Made by a program: the position numbers and the translations under genes. From NCBI GenBank assembly GCA_002713825.1, contig PAUU01000024.1:1-10059 (forward strand): DNA of 10,059 nucleotides, in the 5' to 3' direction. Under the pieces are notes generated by a model. That model saw nothing but the letters and a program-made list of their open reading frames with translations. It was not told where the DNA came from and did no database searches. Below, piece by piece: positions 6,921 through 10,059 of the stretch (the stretch's first letter is position 1; each line of letters opens with the position of its first letter). The DNA is from Acidiferrobacteraceae bacterium. GTDB lineage: Bacteria; Pseudomonadota; Gammaproteobacteria; Arenicellales; UBA868.

Positions 6921-7025
6921 GTGATTCCTGATATCTCTTGCCGGGGTTCATTTTTACCACGCTGAACTAGATGAGGGCATTGGCCCGGCCCAGTATCATC
7001 GAACTGAACTCTCAAGAGAACGATC

Positions 7026-7589
7026 GTGGGACGACTAGACGAAGAAGCCATTGCGGAACTGATGCGAGCGGCCATAACCGGAGACCGTGAGGCCTACCGC
7101 CATTTTTTTGAAAACATAACGCCGATGCTCGATAACATGCTCAGAACGATGTCCCCTTCCCTTCCGTCGGATCTAAGGGAGGATATTGTTCAGGAGACGC
7201 TGACCTCCATTCATGCCAAACGCCATACCTGGCGCCAGGACAAAGCCATCCTGCCCTGGATTTACGCCATCGCGCGCTATCGACTCATTGACTTTTTGAG
7301 AAGAGAAAAACGCTCTCCAACGATATCCATTGATTTGGAATCCGGATCATTTGATGACTGGGCCCATCCGCGTAAGGACACGAGTGCCCTCCGACACGAT
7401 CTTGAGCAAGGGATTCGCAACCTTAACCCGCAAACAGAAGCAGTCGTCCGCGCGATGGGGGTAGAAGGCAAGGATGCGAAGCAGATAGGAGCGGAACTGG
7501 GGATCAGCGAAAACGCTGCCCGCATCACTTTTCACCGCGGCCTGAAGAAACTTCGCGCTTTCCTTTCGGAAAGCTACCAGGAGAGATAA
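7026..7589 (+). CDS. sigF: SigF-type ECF RNA polymerase sigma factor
   Basis: 187 residues. Region sigma-2 spans about 20-93, with DIVQETLTSIHAKRHTWR (53-70) and PWIYAIARYRLIDFLRRE (78-94). Region sigma-4 spans about 123-180, with a helix-turn-helix AKQIGAELGISENAARITFH (151-170) and RGLKKLRAFL. It would direct RNA polymerase to stress promoters when released from its anti-sigma factor. The link to Caulobacter SigF (ECF16-like) rests on the pairing with an NrsF/DUF1109 gene three bases downstream and on the bufferin genes upstream, the same gene set and order that I recall for the Caulobacter sigF locus. It starts with GTG at 7026, preceded by AAGAGAA (7014-7020); no earlier in-frame start looks better. 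It probably controls bufA1-bufD and itself (inference). Confidence 0.9.
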   Translation: MGRLDEEAIAELMRAAITGDREAYRHFFENITPMLDNMLRTMSPSLPSDLREDIVQETLTSIHAKRHTWRQDKAILPWIYAIARYRLIDFLRREKRSPTISIDLESGSFDDWAHPRKDTSALRHDLEQGIRNLNPQTEAVVRAMGVEGKDAKQIGAELGISENAARITFHRGLKKLRAFLSESYQER

Positions 7590-7592
7590 GAG

Positions 7593-8249
7593 ATGACCCA
7601 AAGCAACCCATTAATTGAAGAGTTATCTGCCGACGCAAAAGTCACTTCTGGCTCGCTCAGCAGACATTATTGGACTGTGCTGGTTTCAGCGGCTCTGCCG
7701 ATCGCTCTGATAGGCCTGTGGATCTTTCATCTTGCTGGTGCTTCGGTACGGCCAGATTATTTTGACCTCATAACGAACTCAGGCGTTGCATTAAAGCAGC
7801 TCATTCCCCTTATGATTCTCCTCACAGGTGCTCCTATTATCCTCATACTGATGCACCCGGAAACACGGCTATCTAGCAACATTTTGCCTCTGGTCGCTGC
7901 CCTTTCGATCCCGCCGATAATGATGGCCTGGACTCTGGCTCCACTCACAGGGGAAGCACGGTTTTCACTTATTCAGGGAGATGGATTCGTCCAATGCTTG
8001 CTCTCGATCAGCGCGCTCTCCGTCGGCTTGATCGCAGCTCAGATAACAGTTCTTCGCAACGGAGCCGTGACCAAGCCAATCGCTGCAGGAGCCATCGCAG
8101 GCGCTGCGGCTGGCGCTATCTCAGCGATCATCTACGCGTTTATCTGCACTGAGGACAGTCCTGCCTTTTATGGGCTTTGGTATACCGTCGGTATTCTGTT
8201 TGCAGGCAGCATCGGCGCCACCGCAGGAAAATTTTTCTTGAAGTGGTAG
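7593..8249 (+). CDS. nrsF: NrsF-type anti-sigma factor (DUF1109), six-helix membrane protein
   Basis: 218 residues with six hydrophobic segments at about 26-49, 67-87, 97-117, 133-154, 162-185 and 193-215, the DUF1109 layout. A short hydrophilic N-terminus (1-24) should face the cytoplasm. In Caulobacter this protein holds SigF inactive at the inner membrane and releases it under chromate or cadmium stress. That response depends on two cysteines, numbered 131 and 181 as I recall. This protein has exactly two cysteines, Cys135 and Cys185, with the same 50-residue spacing, next to membrane segments. It is three bases after the sigF stop with AGGAGA (7579-7584) as ribosome binding site, so the pair is co-translated. 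It is the last gene of the cluster and converges on the glutamine-synthetase-like gene 37 bases away. Confidence 0.9.
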   Translation: MTQSNPLIEELSADAKVTSGSLSRHYWTVLVSAALPIALIGLWIFHLAGASVRPDYFDLITNSGVALKQLIPLMILLTGAPIILILMHPETRLSSNILPLVAALSIPPIMMAWTLAPLTGEARFSLIQGDGFVQCLLSISALSVGLIAAQITVLRNGAVTKPIAAGAIAGAAAGAISAIIYAFICTEDSPAFYGLWYTVGILFAGSIGATAGKFFLKW

Positions 8250-8261
8250 ACATTTTTTCTC

Positions 8262-8285
8262 ATCAAAATCGGCACTTGTCGCCAA
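8262..8285 (-). terminator. Weak candidate intrinsic terminator of the glutamine-synthetase-like gene
   Basis: Read on the minus strand just after the stop codon, TTGGC-GACAAGT-GCCGA can form a five-pair stem (one G-U) followed by TTTT. The stem is short and the T-run brief, so this is tentative. No terminator for the plus-strand bufferin cluster is visible in the 37-base gap. Confidence 0.3.
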
Positions 8286-8286
8286 A

Positions 8287-9654
8287 CTAGGCTCTTTCAA
8301 ACCCGCGAAAAATCTCCCAATCCGTTACCCGCCTGTCGTACTCGAATTGCTCATAACGCGCTGCGTGCACATAGTGATCGACCACATCGTCACCCAAAGC
8401 CTGGCGAAGCATCGCTGATTCATCGAGTGCTCTCGTTGCATCGCGCAATGTAGATGGGATGTGCCGACCTTCACCGCCATAGGCGTCACCAACGAAAGAC
8501 GCCTCAAGCGGGGTTTGATGTTCGATCCCGTACAGACCGGCAGCTATTTGTGAGGCAAGAGCCAGGTAAGGATTGAGGTCCGCGCCTCCCACCCGGCATT
8601 CGACCCGTACATTTGCCGTATCCGCGGCGCACACCCGATAGCCGGCAGTACGATTGTCAAGACTCCAGACCGCCTTAGTAGGCGCGAAGGTGCCTGCTTG
8701 AAATCGCTTGTAGGAGTTAATGTACGGCGCTAGAAAATAGGTAATCTCATCGGCGTAGCCAAGCAAACCAGCGAGATAGTGGCGCATGGTTTCGGACATG
8801 CCATGCTCTGCGACCGGATCATGGAATACAGGGTTGTCGTCGAGGCTTCTCAACGATTGATGGATGTGACTCGAGTTGCCGGCGTGGTCATAGTCCCACT
8901 TCGCCATGAACGTTACCGACCGGCCCTTCTGCCAGGCAATTTCCTTGCACGCATTTTTGACAATGACATGGCGATCCGCCATGTCCAGAGCTTGTGCATA
9001 ACGCACGTTAATCTCTTCCTGACCGGCACAGGCTTCCCCCTTGCTGTTTTCAACCGGCACGCCAGCTCCCTGCAGACCCGTTCGTATGGCCCGCATCACT
9101 TCTTCCTCCTTTGTGGTCTGGAAAATGTGATAGTCCTCGTTATAGTGGCTAGCAGTCGTTAAGCCTCGGTAGCCGCTCTCGTACGCAGACTGAAAACTGT
9201 CATCGAAGAGATAAAACTCGAGCTCGGTTGCCATCACCGCCTTAAAGCCCTTGCCCTCTAAACGGCGGACCTGTTTTTTCAGTACGGCTCGAGGAGAGTG
9301 AGGGACCTCTTCATGAGTATGGTGATCAAGAACATCACATAGCACCAAAGCCGTTCCCTCGAGCCAGGGCAATCTGCGCAGTGTGGCCAGATCCGGCTTC
9401 ATGACGTAGTCACCATAGCCCGCCTCCCAGCTCGTAGACTTGTATCCCTCGACGGTTTCCATTTCCATATCCGTCGCCTGCAAATAATTACAGCTATGGG
9501 TTTCGTCGATAGCGCTTTCAAGAAAAAACTCTGCCTGGAAGCGCTTACCCATTAAACGCCCCTGCATGTCAATCTGGCAGGCCAACACCGTATCGATATG
9601 ACCCTCTTTCACATCCTGCGCCAGTTGCTCAACACTCATCATGCCGTCGTTCAT
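8287..9654 (-). CDS. Glutamine-synthetase-family glutamate-amine ligase (GlnA-like/PuuA-like)
   Basis: 455 residues, full length for the family. Active-site motifs appear in order: MATELEFYLF (141-150, Glu144/Glu146), KGEACAGQEEINVRY (205-219), HAGNSSHIHQSL (257-268, His263/His265), FAPTKAVWSLDNRTAGYRV (323-341) and RVECRVGGADLNPYLALA (350-367). The family joins glutamate to ammonia or an amine using ATP. The HIHQSL form and the ADLNPYLALA end resemble PuuA-like gamma-glutamyl polyamine or ethanolamide ligases more than housekeeping GlnA, and the adenylylation-site tail of GlnA is not present. No other putrescine-pathway gene is in the window, so the amine is unknown. ATG 9654 has GAGGT about nine bases upstream on the minus strand. 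MM at residues 5-6 offers alternative starts. It is convergent with nrsF and divergent from the ytoQ-like gene. Confidence 0.9.
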   Translation of the reverse strand: MNDGMMSVEQLAQDVKEGHIDTVLACQIDMQGRLMGKRFQAEFFLESAIDETHSCNYLQATDMEMETVEGYKSTSWEAGYGDYVMKPDLATLRRLPWLEGTALVLCDVLDHHTHEEVPHSPRAVLKKQVRRLEGKGFKAVMATELEFYLFDDSFQSAYESGYRGLTTASHYNEDYHIFQTTKEEEVMRAIRTGLQGAGVPVENSKGEACAGQEEINVRYAQALDMADRHVIVKNACKEIAWQKGRSVTFMAKWDYDHAGNSSHIHQSLRSLDDNPVFHDPVAEHGMSETMRHYLAGLLGYADEITYFLAPYINSYKRFQAGTFAPTKAVWSLDNRTAGYRVCAADTANVRVECRVGGADLNPYLALASQIAAGLYGIEHQTPLEASFVGDAYGGEGRHIPSTLRDATRALDESAMLRQALGDDVVDHYVHAARYEQFEYDRRVTDWEIFRGFERA

Positions 9655-9743
9655 ATGAAATGGACCTCGGGATAGCTAGACTTTATTTTTGTGATACATG
9701 CATTCTACAAATCTCATCGCGCCTTTGCTTATCACCCGGCTTA

Positions 9744-9771
9744 TTGACTACACCAGAACAGGGCTCATAAT
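9744..9771 (+). promoter_or_regulatory. Candidate sigma-70 promoter for the ytoQ-like gene
   Basis: TTGACT (9744-9749) and CATAAT (9766-9771) with a 16-base spacer, in the 205-base gap between the two divergent genes. A start near 9779 would give a leader of about 80 bases. Judged by eye only. Confidence 0.35.
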
Positions 9772-9859
9772 CCTCTGACTAATCGTCACAGCAAAGGGTT
9801 AGCCATGTACTCTTGGCAGTGCGCGTCTCATGTAACGAGCTTAATTTCAGCGAGGATTT

Positions 9860-10059
9860 ATGATCTGGAAAGTCTATTTATCTGGTGAGATTCACTCAGA
9901 TTGGCGTCAGCAACTGATCGACGGCGCCATTGCCGACGATCTGCCCATCACATTTACTTCGGCCGTTACCGACCATGAAGCAAGCGACGCGGCCGGCGAT
10001 CTGCTCGGAGCAGAAGAGAACTCATTTTGGCGCGATCACAAATCGTCGAAAGTGAACGC
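9860..10059 (+). CDS. YtoQ-family protein, N-terminal part (runs off right edge)
   Basis: 66 codons visible. The segments VYLSGEIHSDWRQQLIDGA (5-23), LPITFTSAVTDHEASDAAGD (28-47) and LLGAEENSFWRDHKSSKVN (48-66) match the YtoQ family closely. The family is a roughly 145-residue cytoplasmic group related to nucleoside 2-deoxyribosyltransferases by fold; its actual reaction has not been established to my knowledge. About half the protein is missing. ATG 9860 follows GAGGA (9852-9856) with a short spacer of three bases, so the ribosome binding site is present but close. It is divergent from the glutamine-synthetase-like gene. Confidence 0.85.
   Translation, partial: MIWKVYLSGEIHSDWRQQLIDGAIADDLPITFTSAVTDHEASDAAGDLLGAEENSFWRDHKSSKVN

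Noticed and set aside
8779..9162. Plus-strand 127-residue open frame
   Set aside because: It is antisense to the glutamine-synthetase-like gene, whose motifs are complete; a shadow frame.

Overview
The window is bacterial chromosome, about 50-55% GC by eye over most of its length. Gene content and codon use point to a proteobacterium, probably a gammaproteobacterium; that placement is an inference, and no rRNA or other strong phylogenetic marker is present. There are no tRNA or rRNA genes, CRISPR arrays, transposases or integrases.

Left part (1-4004). The N-terminal half of an Ldh2/MDH2-family NAD(P)H-dependent oxidoreductase runs off the left edge on the minus strand. Next to it, on the plus strand, is a decayed lipoprotein-like DUF1254/DUF1214 gene. 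It is broken by three in-frame stop codons, yet a single reading frame is kept from end to end. Then comes a lone FkbM-family methyltransferase with visibly lower GC than the genes to its right. Its 3' end overlaps by three bases the end of a convergent D-glycerate 2-kinase gene of the MOFRL type on the minus strand.

Central part (4285-8249) is the main feature: a six-gene plus-strand cluster that reads as a complete bufferin locus. It encodes a small secreted Cys-rich precursor (DUF2282, BufA1 type), a DUF692/MNIO multinuclear-iron peptide-modifying enzyme (BufB), its DUF2063 partner (BufC) and a DoxX-like membrane protein (BufD). These are followed by an ECF sigma factor of the SigF type and its six-helix membrane anti-sigma factor NrsF (DUF1109). 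From family knowledge, BufB with BufC modifies cysteines of the precursor to make a periplasmic copper-binding RiPP, and the SigF-NrsF pair switches such operons on under metal or thiol stress. A perfect 12-bp inverted repeat lies between the precursor and enzyme genes and may set their expression ratio.

Right part (8287-10059). A minus-strand glutamine-synthetase-like glutamate-amine ligase (GlnA-like/PuuA-like) converges on the bufferin cluster. The start of a YtoQ-family gene runs off the right edge on the plus strand.

The best candidate for an interesting system is the bufferin cluster with its own sigma/anti-sigma pair. The families are already described, so the new points are the details: precursor sequence and tail, the intercistronic hairpin, and the lack of a recognisable SigF promoter.
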